From NCBI RefSeq assembly GCF_000003815.2, contig NC_049981.1:11191478-11255477 (forward strand): DNA of 64,000 bases, given 5' to 3'. Source of the DNA: Branchiostoma floridae. Its lineage: Eukaryota; Chordata; Leptocardii; Amphioxiformes; Branchiostomatidae. Both the position numbers and the translations under genes were made by a program. The notes beneath the pieces are model-generated. The model searched no databases, had not been told where the DNA came from, and was given only the letters and a program-made list of their open reading frames with translations. Shown piece after piece: positions 35,335-45,850 of this stretch (positions are counted from its first letter, which is position 1; every line of letters begins with the position of its first letter).

Positions 35335-35822
35335 TACCTGTGTGTAGATGGTGTTCAGCACCAATGACAAGTATGTTGACCTGTGTGTAGATGGTGTTCA
35401 GCACCAAGGACAGGCATTTTCACCTGTGTGTAGATGGTGTTCAGCACCAAGGAAAGGCATGTTCACCTGTGTGTAGATGGTGTTAAGCACCAAGGAAAGG
35501 CATGTTCACCTGTGTGTAGATGGTGTTCAGCACCAAGGACAGGCATGTTCACCTGTGTGTAGATGGTGTTCAGCACCAAGGACAGGCATGTTCACCTGTG
35601 TGTAGATGGTGTTCAGCACCAAGGACAGGCATGTTCACCTGTGTGTAGATGGTGTTTAGCAGAAGAACAGGTATGTTCACCTGTTTGTAGATGGTGTTCA
35701 GCAGCAAGAACAGGTATGTTCACCTGTTTGTAGATGGTGTTCAGCAGCAAGAACAGGTATGTTCACCTGTGTATAGATGGTTTCCAGCACCAATGACAGA
35801 TATGTTTACCTGTGTGTGGAAA
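35335..35822. repeat. 43-bp minisatellite, 11 units
   Basis: The unit begins GTGTTCAGCACCAAGGACAG, then GCATGTTCACCTGTGTGTAG, then ATG. Unit starts lie at 35351, 35394, 35437, 35480, 35523, 35566, 35609, 35652, 35694, 35737 and 35780: exactly 43 bp apart except one step of 42. Related arrays are at 45.2 and 53 kb. Confidence 0.95.
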
Positions 35823-36634
35823 ACACACATTTCAAAGTCAAATCTGCCAAAAGTTGATAAAATTTGGTGTCTTCAAACAAAGATTGTAACAAGAGCATCT
35901 CTGGTTTTCCAAATTTTGACAGAATCATATTTACGACATGCAAAGTGCATTTAAATGATTCTATGGAAACCTATGAACTGAACTGAACTGAACTATGTGA
36001 ACCCCATGTGATAACTAAGCCCATTTTGCCACACCCGGATTGAACATTATCACAGCCTAGCTATGGCATAATAGCAGTTATAGCCATAGTGTTGTTATGC
36101 ACAAGTAGTGTATCTTGATAAAAGCCTGTCAAGAACTCTTGTATTTGAACATCACATTGACCTGTTGTTCAATCCTCCCACTCAGCATTTGCATAAATCC
36201 ATTGCAGATTGGATTGACTCCAGTGTGACCCATACTTTTTCATGCACAGAATCAAAGTAGGCTGAATGCATACTGATGTTGCCTTTGTATGAACAAGAAA
36301 TCCCTAGAAATGCTCTGGGCTTACCCAGGAGAACATTAAAAGTAGCAAGGCTTGCAGTACTGGATGCATATTATGCACTTTTATCAAGCTGTGCACCTAA
36401 TTGTTTGACTATGGGTGCAACAGTTCACTTAGGTATTTTTGTAAAGTACATAAAGATACATGTTATTATACAAAAGTAGCATATTCTTGACATTCAAAGA
36501 CTTGCAGAAATACAATTGAATACAATTTATTTTTTAACGATCTAGAGGATCATTTCCTCGCTATTAGATTGAAATATTTTTCATGTGATAATTCGGTCGG
36601 GAAGTAATGTTAAAACGTCTTCAAAAAGTGCGAT

Positions 36635-37240
36635 TTGGGGCATCCGAGGGCGAATTCAAATGATATGCATGACGTCATTTTAGAGAGTCGCGTTCTTCTA
36701 GTAGCTCTACCCCCGTCCGCTGTAATGGCGTCTTGTACTACAGGTCGTGTTAGTACAAAGTCCAGTAAAAGTTATTGTGTCGCAGGAGGCCCACATGGCG
36801 TTAGCTGTAAGAATAGTCAGTCTACCGAGGGGATATCTATGCACAGATTCCCCAAAGTTAAAAATGACAGAACTGCGGCTGACAAATTGAGAGTCTCAGC
36901 GAGCTAGAAAACAGTGTACAAAATTATGTATCAAGTTTGTTCAGAGGCATCGGCATGGTTCCTTCCGCGACATCTACGGCTCCGCACACTTCGAGCTCCG
37001 CACACTTCGAGCCCTCGTACTTCAACATGAACCTTGAGATTATATTGGGGAGAGCTGTGAGAGGACCAGAAGGATTATCGCAGGAAAAGTTCCAACTATT
37101 GACACCGCTGGTCTGCCGACTCCCAGTCACGGAACGCGCGCGGAGAAGGGTGAATTCGCCACAGTTTATCACAGCTGCAGGGCGTTCATCTGTCACATAC
37201 TAGTAGTAATTCACCCTGTAAATTTACCTTGTATTTCGCT
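36635..37240 (+). pseudogene. THAP-domain remnant, frameshifted
   Basis: From ATG 36725 the frame gives YCVAGGPHGVSCKNSQSTEG followed by SMHRFPK, the start of a THAP zinc finger (C...C...HRFPK). It stops at 36905. The second half of the domain appears in another frame at about 36990-37020 as SSAHFEPSYF, where the family has C-x2-HFE; the Cys is a Ser here. A third frame then gives VPTIDTAG at about 37091. THAP fingers bind DNA and occur in transposases and in domesticated proteins. With a broken frame, a missing ligand Cys and no central Trp segment, this is most likely a dead copy. An unseen intron could explain only one of the frame changes. CRE-like TGACGTCA lies just upstream at 36670. 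Confidence 0.65.
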
Positions 37241-37461
37241 TTTTCTGGTCATAACTGTGTTGCCATTATTGTGAAGTACTTGTACGCTTAGACTCCGACA
37301 CAAAACAGCACAAATGAGTCTTGGATTTTACATCTTTGTCAGCGTCCGAATCATAACAAAGTGACCGCTTATACCGAACTCGTAACAACAATGATGCCGA
37401 CGCTGTCCCAAGATTTTCAAGCACGAAAATTTGCTGACCGTATTCAAAATACGTTGGAAAA

Positions 37462-38144
37462 ATTGTCACTAGATTTTGTTATGAGTATTGTAGTTTTTGG
37501 TCTCCGTAAAACCAAGTTACGAGCGAATCTGGGATTTTTTGTCGTCAACAACAACAACTCTAAGAAAAATGGCCCCAAAAAAGATGGCGGCCGTGCGCTA
37601 AAAACCTCAGAGACTTTTCGAATTTTCTTTCACGGAAACACCAGTCTGTATGTTTTTCCTCGAATCACTAGGAGCTTACGAAATCTGTCTGTTGTGTAGT
37701 GTCTTAGCGATGGACATGTTGTTGATAGATGAGTTAAAATAGTTTGGTTTTGTATAAAAACTTCTAGCGTAACCTGAGCATGTAAACAAAGGAAAATATA
37801 TCGAGGTTGCGGGACCACAAGCATGTACGTACTCGTTACTATGTCATCGATAACTCGTTTTTTTTGCTCGTGTAGCTACAAACTTGGCACTTTTGTCGCT
37901 AGATTTTGTCATGAATATTGTAGCATTGATATGTAGTACTGATATGGTCTCCGTAAAACCTAGTTACGAGTGAATCTTGGATTTTTTGTCGTCAACAACA
38001 AAGAAAAATTCCTCACAAAAAAATGGCGGCCCCGTGCCATGCGCTATTATTTAACCACACTTTTCGAATTTTCTATCACGGAAACACCAGTCTGTGTGTT
38101 TTCCTCGAATCACTGGGAGCTTAAAAAATCTGTCTGTTGTGCAG
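37462..38144. repeat. Diverged tandem pair, 37462-37699 and 37890-38144
   Basis: Shared blocks in order: CTAGATTTTGT-ATGA-TATTG, GTCTCCGTAAAACC, GTTACGAG, GGATTTTTTGTCGTCAACAA, an AAAATGGCGGC-like word, CTTTTCGAATTTTCT, CACGGAAACACCAGTCTGT, TTCCTCGAATCACT-GGAGC and TCTGTCTGTTGTG. The AAGATGGCGGC/AAAATGGCGGC word resembles a YY1 site near transcription starts. No frame is conserved between the copies, so they look regulatory or non-coding. Confidence 0.85.
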
Positions 38145-39475
38145 ACAAATATGAGACAGAAAGAACAGTCACTCTCAAAATGTTTCACGGACTCGTCAAA
38201 ATCTGGAGGCGTTTAGCTATCAGCCGTGCTCACGACTAGAAATAGTCAGTCTACGACGTAACGTTATCTATCCGATAAAAGCTTACAGGTTTGTAAACAA
38301 ACACATACTTTGAGTGGGAATGTATTTTGAGTCGCATTTCTTGTGGCAATGAGGTTGCTTCTCATTTTAAATCCTGGCGAACTGTACGTAGTTAGTTGCT
38401 CAGCTGTTGTATATTTGTACGCGACCGAAGCTTTAGTCCCGGTTTCGCTAGCAGACACAAGCTGAGACTGCAAAGACTAAAGAGGCACAAACTTCTGCGC
38501 TTCCGCTAGAAAACATCTTCAAATTAATGTACAGCATGGCCTCCTTACTGAGGATAATGTAAGCTAATGCTATCATTTGTGTATAGAAGAAGCGATGGCT
38601 GTTTGCCGCGCTTATTCCACACGCTACAATAATGAACTTTCTCCCCGCTTGCGTTACGCACGCTTGGTACGTGCATCAACTTCAAGTGCCTCTAAGATAT
38701 ATTTCAGTGGCGGGAATACGAACGAAATTCCCTTCAAGTGAAGTGAAGTATGTGTTCTTTAGTCGTGCCGAGTTTCGTCAATGAATTATGTTTCCTTTAT
38801 AAGATACGGGTCTATCAAATGTATATTATTCCCCTAGTCAACCATACCAGCTAGTAGGGACTAACTAAAATGACGTCACGGCGTGTTCCTAATTAGTTCC
38901 AGCAAAGAGCTCAAAGTACACATTTTTATGTCGCTGTTTGAGGGACTTCCAGACGGACAATAGATTTGAAACTTGCATTGACTTTTTCAGAAAAGATCAA
39001 ATTTTTACATTATTGGTAGAAAATGCTACAGACGATTTCATTTCAGTTACACTTTAAATTCAAACATTTGGAATATTGTTTTGAACAAATTATGAAGTTA
39101 ATTTTAGGTTCATGTTTTATGTTTAGGTGTACCTTTCCCCCAAATTATTGTTGAGCTCTGAGCTCAAAATGTTTGCCTCTCCATTGTAGAGTGATAAGTA
39201 CTGGTACTTGTAAACTGAAAGGACTAAGGGGGATATATAAAGTTGGCTTGTTGACAAAAAAAATGTGTCTCTTACAGGCTTTAGTACCCATTAGGGGAAA
39301 GTTATATGAATGAAAACTAATGGTAAATTTTGTGTGTGGAAAATTTATCTGCAAAGTGTAGTCACAGTTTAACAGCTTGTATTGTGTGCAGAAGCTAAGT
39401 AATGACTACCCTGAAATCATAAATTATTCCTTTAATGAGTTACAGTACCGACTACGTTTATGGTCAGGTCTGAAC

Positions 39476-39615
39476 GCGGTTTAATCGCGTGCAAAAGTCG
39501 TGCAAGTCGCGATTACATCTCGTGTAAATCGCGATTAAAACTCGTGCAATTCTCGGGTAAAACGCGATTAGATATGCGTGTACCCGCGTCTGATATGCAT
39601 GAAATCACGTCTAAC
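39476..39615. repeat. Left subterminal repeat zone of the 4.8-kb element
   Basis: It alternates AATCGCG, AAAGTCGTGCAAG, TCGCGATTA, ATCTCGTGTAAAT, CGCGATTAAAA and CTCGTGCAATT. The mirror zone lies at 44104-44240. Such arrays can be transposase-binding sites. Confidence 0.8.
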
Positions 39616-39815
39616 CGCGTTTAGACGATCAATGAATAGATTTCAGACACGCCTCTTCTTTTCATAAACATTTTCTAGACACGCCCGTGCCGTCCAAAGT
39701 TCGGGGTTTGGCAGAAATCGGCTTCTTTTCATATGCAGACCCCCGCGCGGAGGGCGGAGAACGTATCACGCCCAATTTCCCAATTTGTTTCTGAACTAAC
39801 GCATAACCTCGCAGT

Positions 39816-40255
39816 CTAGAACGCACCCGCGCCGCTCCCAACGACGATATTTCTAGAAGATTTCCTGCAATTTTGAGGAACCGACTGTTCCGCTCATGTT
39901 TAAATCTGATACGTGAAAATTAAAGAAAAACAAATAAATTTCCACAAAGGTGTGTTTTTCTTTAGCAGAATATGGCAAAGTATGCTTTTACTGGACCCCG
40001 ATCTTTCGGCGCTGCCGTGGCTAGCGCCAGGGTCACGTACCGGAACAAATCATTTCGAAGATACAAAATGTATGGTGCGACCTCGCACCCGCGCCGCTAC
40101 CTAACCTACCACGTTCTTTCTCGGAAGATTTGCTACAATTTTGAGGAACCGACTGTATAGTGCAAGTTTGAATCTTATACGTACATGACAAGAAAACATC
40201 AAATAAATTGTTTTTTTCCCAAGAATGGCAAGATGTGTTTTTCTAAATCAGAAAA
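39816..40255. repeat. Tandem pair A inside the 4.8-kb element
   Basis: Segment 39816-39962 recurs at 40083-40255: CGCACCCGCGCCGCT, AGATTT-CT-CAATTTTGAGG, AACCGACTGT, TTAAATCTGATACGTG / TTGAATCTTATACGTA, AAATAAATT and GTGTTTTTCT. The open frame that follows (to 40461) has a hydrophobic stretch TLCGIICVLFLLLHYLYAGV, possibly a chance membrane segment. Confidence 0.8.
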
Positions 40256-41951
40256 CATGGAGTAAATTCTGCTTCTGTCTGACCATGCGTGACGAGGACG
40301 GCCCGCTACCGCGGCCAGTGATAGTGTCAGGACCACCCGAAGAAAACCTACCGACTCTATGTGGAATTATTTGTGTCCTATTTCTGTTGTTGCATTATTT
40401 GTACGCTGGTGTAGCGATATCAAATTCGCCCACACTACACGATACTTGCCACTGTAAATAGCTACAATAGTCTGTGTTTGCATTTCTTATCTATCGATGA
40501 AAGTGAAGACAAGTTAATCATGTTCCGAACTGATAGGTAAGTACACTAGTCTTTCAGTTTCAGAATGAACAACAAGGAATGTCCAGTGTAGTCGTACAAA
40601 ATCCTGGCGGTCTCACTACCAAGTAAACAGGCTTCGACCGGCAGATACTACATGTAAGTATCTACATCCGAACTTCAAGCGCCGCCCCGCCTCCGGTGGA
40701 ACGTGACCTGTTTATAAATATTCCAACCTTCCTAAAGTTCGCCACGGCGCGACTACTAGCATATCATATTACATTTAGACGTGTACACGGTTTGTGTGGG
40801 GTCCAGAACGTGGGACAGGTTGTGGAAGATTGGGTTATTTGAGCGCAAATATGAAACTTATATCGTTGCGATAAAATCAACAGCTGTTTTGATTGTTTAG
40901 TGTGTGTAAGTACACGATTGACGTAACTGTTACGGTGCTGGTAAACTTGTAGAAAAATTACATTGTAAACCTCCAGAATTTGGTCTGGTCTGGTCTCACG
41001 TGCTGCTCAATTTGATTGACACATGCACGGTAAGGAGCGGCTTCTTTGAAAGTATGTTCCCACAGAAGAAGGCCACGTTGACTGTTGCAATATTCTGCGT
41101 TTATTTTCTACTCCGATCTAGCCCCGTGTTTAATATGTGGTTATTTTTTCTTGGTTTATCCAAGGGGGTTTTATCAACCTACTTGATTTATCTAACTTTG
41201 TTTTATTTGTATTATTGACAATTTCTAGAGCAGATCTAGACTAATTAAAATACTTCGTAGACTGCACACGCAGCGGTAGCGTACGTCATATTTGAACTTT
41301 GTGGCAATGTCGCAGGGGTGGATGATCTATAAATTCTGTATTCCAAATTCTATAATTCATTTCCCAACTGGTTCATATTAAAGGAGCCACGACCAATGAA
41401 TTAAGAATGTTTTTAAATGTTTAAGTGTATAAAATTTCTTTATTAATTAAAGTTTGTACACGGACATATTCATATTCACGGACAACCTACCGTTTTTCCA
41501 ACATTCGGAACAGATGATGACGATCCGACTGGTGTAGAAGCTGCCAAATGATGATCGATAACATCGGTAGTAAACTTACCTTTCATGTTCCAAAGGCAAT
41601 GATATATCGTGTTTACCTATTTCATTGGTCAAATCCCTCTTCGTAGTATCCCGACCAGCTAAATCTATATATCTATATGTTGCTGAAAAACAACCGTAAA
41701 CGTATAGGCCCTTTTAGTAAAAGAGTGAACCTCCTTGAACAGCGCATAACAGTTGTAGATAAACTGACTAAAAACATGTTCATTTTAGAAACGTAAAATA
41801 CTAGAATTAGAAGTAATGTTACTAACGCTAACGCAACTTTTAACTGAATCAATGACAGGTTAGAAAAACTTGATCACATACTCAACAAGAAAACCAATAA
41901 CTGATGAAGAAATTTTCGGCAAAATAACAATTGTCTGTGTCGAACCAAGAC

Positions 41952-42451
41952 GTATGCCCCTTGAATATGGTTGCGTGGGTCCACTGCCCGACGACCAGGA
42001 ACGTCCGAGGCGGTCAGGAACAGATAGGTCTTGTTGGTCGAGTTGAAACCATGACGATCAGCTGTATGTCCAGGAAACCGGCGGATAGAAATCCGAATCC
42101 TACTTTCCTAGCCTAGAAAATTAGCTACCGATATCTAACTACATAGTAGAAGTTATGTTAGTTACATCAACACAACATTGTTAGAACAGGTACATGTTTG
42201 TTTGAACAGATACGCAGACAAAACACGATTAACAAAAAGATTTAAAAAACACATAAAGTAGAATGTATGCCCTGGAGTATGGTTGCGTCGGTCGACTGCT
42301 CGACGACCAGGATCGTCCGATGGCTGTGTTCCGACCCAAGAGCTCCGTCAGGAACAGGTAAGTCTTGTTTGTCGAGTATGTAACCATGACGATCAGCAGG
42401 CGGATGGAAACCTGAATCCTACTTTCCTAGCCTAGAAAATTAGCTGCCGAT
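41952..42451. repeat. Tandem pair B inside the 4.8-kb element
   Basis: Segment 41952-42133 recurs at 42265-42451: GTATGCCC, TATGGTTGCGT, CGACGACCAGGA, CGTCAGGAACAG-TA and TCTTGTT, ACCATGACGATCAGC, then GAATCCTACTTTCCTAGCC, TAGAAAATTAGCT. On the minus strand both copies can be read as STNKTYLFLT, so an old coding segment is possible. Confidence 0.85.
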
Positions 42452-42659
42452 GCCGAACCAAGGAGTATCAACGTTCCTAGAAATATTAAGTTATGACCAA
42501 ACACAATATCCTTTATTCATATTTAAATACATGCAAAACGGTCAATTTATGCGTATAAATACTAGTAGTCCATTCATGTCAGTGTATAGTCTTCAACCCA
42601 GCAATTCCGTTTATATTAGATGACGATCGTGTTTATGCTGTCAGTCCTTTGTGGGTCCA

Positions 42660-43716
42660 AAAGATTCGAACTTGTATTATTTTATCATATACCTTCCACG
42701 AAAATTAGACGAAAGTAGCCCGCCTAAAAATGTAAATAGGAGACAATTTTTGCCGGCAACCCGCTCGGTTGCCGTTACGACTTTTGTAGTATGCCGTAAA
42801 AAAAATACCACCTTCTTCAAGTTGGAAATGATTATCGACAGACAGTTCACAGAATTCTTACTCAGCGATGTGAGAATGATCGATCCCGGAAAAGTCCCTC
42901 CGATGTTTTGCAAAATTATCTATGCCTTGCGGACGACGCTGGCCGAGCAGTAACGTGTTAAATTTTATCAAAGAATGCACATTTCGTGATAAATGATTAA
43001 TAAAAACACAACAACGCGTTAGTTCTACGCTTCTTCTTGTTGTTACCACTTTGTCAGCGCCGCTTCTGGCTGTGATTGGAGGGAAGTTGATTGGATTTGC
43101 AGCATAATCAGGCAGGCGCTACTTCAGAGGGCTACCGCCGGAGCTGTCGCCATGGTAACCGCACGTCCAGTTGCATTTCCCACGCGCGTCTAGTTATTCC
43201 CAACTCTCTGCCGTGACGTACAGTACAGCTTATACACATAATTTTCGGTGGAATGTAACGCCGTATTTTACGGGGAAATGTGGCGAATCGAACTTGTATC
43301 TCTTTTTGCTGGCCTTCCACTAAAATTATACGAAGATAACCCGCCAAAAACTGTAAGTAGGAGACTATATTCGCCGACAACCCGCTTGTTTCGACGGTTG
43401 ACATCATCGTCTTCCCTTTGAGGCTTACGAAAAAGTTTAGCCGTGAAGACTATTTTCTTTTGCGTAGTTCGGGTTGCTTTCTGGATTCATCATTGACATT
43501 TATTTTATATCAGAAAATATCTATCGGGAGACTGTTTTCTTATCACAATTTCCATACCCAGCGTTGTGAACATGATCGCTGTTGGCAATTTTCCTCCGAT
43601 GTTTTGCAAATCCGTACCCTTTGGACGGTGTTGGATGACGAGCAGTAACGTGTACACGCCTGTTCAAATTTATCGAGAAATGCACATTTCGTGATAAATA
43701 AAAAATCAACAACACA
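42660..43716. repeat. Tandem pair C inside the 4.8-kb element
   Basis: Segment 42660-43017 recurs at 43284-43716: GATTCGAACTTGTAT / GAATCGAACTTGTAT, CCTTCCAC-AAAATTA, CCCGCC-AAAA-TGTAA, TAGGAGAC, CCG-CAACCCGCT, GATGTTTTGCAAA, CGAGCAGTAACGTGT, AAATGCACATTTCGTGATAA, and an AACACAAC tail. Confidence 0.85.
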
Positions 43717-44103
43717 ACACCAGCAAAATGAAAAGTTACTAATCAAGATATAGTATAGAAATTTAACTCAGTCTGAGCAATCGGTACCAGGAGAGAATGT
43801 CGATATATTAATTTGCTGACTGTGAACTTCTTTTACGATCTTAGCTAAAAAGCGTCAGCGGTCCTCGGACAATATTGCCGACACCCGCGGCGCTGTCCAG
43901 CCCCTGTATTATTCACCAAGTATCAACAAATACGTGAAATTGACGACTTACAAGTATCATGCAAATTTACAAAAGTAAACACTGCTCATTAACGAACAAA
44001 ATATTTCGTGGGTGAAATGCCCGACCAAGGGGCGGGGCAGCTGGAACAAAGCCTTTTGTTTTGAGTCGGCGGGGTGCCGGGAGTAAACGCGTTTACAAAC
44101 GAC

Positions 44104-44240
44104 ACGAGATTTTTAATTAGATAGCTACAGCTCATTAGCGCACGCGATTCAATCGCGATCAAATCGCGACTTGCACGACTTTTAATCGCGATTTGCACGA
44201 CTTTTGATCGAGATTAAATCGCGTGTAAATCGCGTGGGAC
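44104..44240. repeat. Right subterminal repeat zone of the 4.8-kb element
   Basis: ACGCGATTCAATCGCGATC, AAATCGCGACTTGCACGAC, TTTTAATCGCGATTTGCACG and ATTAAATCGCGTGTAAATCG: reverse-complement style of the left zone. Confidence 0.8.
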
Positions 44241-44562
44241 CGGACCATAAACGTAGTCGGTACTGTATATGTCACATACAGTACATTTTGTTTGAGAAAT
44301 AGGCCTATTAGTGTATATAAATGTGTATGTTGAGTTGAAAGTGGGCATAGCTGTGCCTAGCATGTGTCAAACTCAAAAGATGTGGAGGGCAATGATTTTG
44401 TGTAGGATTCAGCATTTTAGATATAACCTAAAGAAGTAGGAGTAGGTGTTTGTAGTCAGCTAAGTTTTTAAACATTCAAGGAGTTGTAGGCAAATAGTCC
44501 TATGCAGGAAAAAATTAGATTGATGAATTAATGTCTGTTACTACGATATAACAGATGTACTT

Positions 44563-44828
44563 GTAGCTAAACTGGTAGCAGCCTCACAGTTGAGCTTCTG
44601 GTTCTAATTAGTTGTTAACCAGGAGATCCTAGTTTAATCAAGAGAGGGTCATTTTGGTTGCACATCACCTGTTTTTCAGACGGGGCAGTCCAATTTTTGA
44701 GGAGGTGCCTCAAACACGTTAAAGGGGAAGGGCTAGCAGCCCTTCCTGCAAAATATACCCTGCTACTGAAACAGCAAGGAAACTTGGTGCCCTACATGTA
44801 TGTGCTACTAGGCACCACAAAAATCTTA
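44563..44828 (+). mobile_element. tRNA-derived SINE, nearly full length
   Basis: The head GTAGCTAAACTGGTAGCAGC resembles an A box, with a degenerate B box near 44625 (CTAGTTTAATCAAG). The body reads TTTTGGTTGCACATCACC, GGTGCCTCAAACACG, TTAAAGGGGAAGGGCTAGCA, GCCCTTCCTGCAAAATATAC and AACAGCAAGGAAACTTGG, ending near an A-rich tail. The body wording is that of a common lancelet-type SINE, as I recall it. Confidence 0.65.
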
Positions 44829-45204
44829 ACAAAAAAGACATAGGTCGAAATTTGCTGTGTCAAAGAACATAGTAAATTATCCAGATTTCCACAGAATTGT
44901 GGAAACCTATTGTGGTCCCGGATTTGTCAAGAATTCTGGCTGAGGTCACCAAAAGTCTGTAGGTTTTCTTGAAGTGGACTATCTAGAATTGCATTGTCAG
45001 CCAATTTTGGCTAAAATTAGTATCTCTGATATAGATCAGGATTAGAGGGTTCTTTTCTGGACTGACTTTGTGCAGTCATCAATCAGATGACCTGAAACAT
45101 AACCTCATTAGGTGTGAGTCCACTGATTGGACCCAAGGGAAGAGTCTCAGAGTGCAGAGAGTAGTGAGATGGGAACATCTGAAATCTGGGCACATGTTTG
45201 ATAT

Positions 45205-45575
45205 ACAGAATATGTTCAGCACCAAGGACAAGCATGTTCACCTCACTGTGGATGGTACTCATCATTAAGAACAAGCATGTTTAATCTATCACTGTGTGGG
45301 CAGTGTTCAGCACCAAGGACAGTGTTCAACTGTGCAGATGGTGTTCTGCACCAAGGACAGACATGTTCACCCATGTGTGGATAGTGTTCAGCACCAGGGA
45401 CAAGTGTGTTTAACTGTGTGAATAGTGTTCAGCACCAAGGACAGACATGATCTTGTGTGTGTATGGTATTTGACATCAAGGACAGACATGTTCACCTGTC
45501 TGTAGATAGTGTTCAGTACCAGGGACAGGAGTGTTAACTTGTGTGTACTAGGTAGTGTTTTGTACCAAGGACAGA
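45205..45575. repeat. 43-bp-type minisatellite, second array, degenerate
   Basis: GTGTTCAGCACCAAGGACA-like cores recur about eight times (45213, 45303, 45336, 45388, 45427, 45468, 45510, 45556), joined by CATGTTCACCTGTGTG-type segments. Spacing is less regular than at 35.3 kb. Confidence 0.85.
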
Positions 45576-45799
45576 GATACAAATGATTGATTCATTCAAA
45601 TTCTAGAATCATGAACAGAGGATCAGTGCACCACAGGAAAAACACTTTCCAGAAAAATAAATGTAGGGAAGCAAGCAACCACGTATAGATTCAACTTCTC
45701 AGTCTAAGAACAGTTGTGGATATCACTGAACCACACTACTGCAACAGGATTTCCAGAGAACATTGATTTGAATAACCTCCTGACCTTTGTTGAATACAG

Positions 45800-45850
45800 A
45801 TGGCAGAGTTCAAATCCCACTCGGGCACCATGCATATGGTTGCATTCACC
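45800..45850 (+). mobile_element. Possible SINE remnant
   Basis: A B-box-like GAGTTCAAATCCCACTC and TATGGTTGCATTCACCC resemble a SINE head-to-body junction. It is too short to be sure. Confidence 0.3.

Larger units (their letters stand above)
39443..44265. mobile_element. 4.8-kb DNA element with terminal inverted repeats and TA flanks
   Basis: It starts CAGTACCGACTACGTTTA and ends with the exact reverse complement. The perfect match is 23 bp each side (39443-39465, 44243-44265), and further similarity continues inward. TA stands immediately outside both ends, consistent with a TA target duplication. The subterminal ~130 bp on both sides are packed with CGCGATTA and GTCGTGCAA words. Internal segments are present as diverged tandem pairs (listed separately). 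No intact transposase is readable; the longest frames are 60-100 codons and unrecognised. A 2-bp TA target would suit Tc1/mariner or some PIF/Harbinger relatives such as ISL2EU, but the assignment is open. It may be a non-autonomous or decayed element. Confidence 0.85.

Noticed and set aside
35335-35822. CRISPR-like regular repeats
   Set aside because: The 43-bp units are contiguous with no unique spacers, and the genome is eukaryotic; it is a minisatellite.
40225-40461. Small membrane protein in the TIR element
   Set aside because: One hydrophobic stretch only. It straddles a decayed tandem copy, and there is no conservation to support coding.
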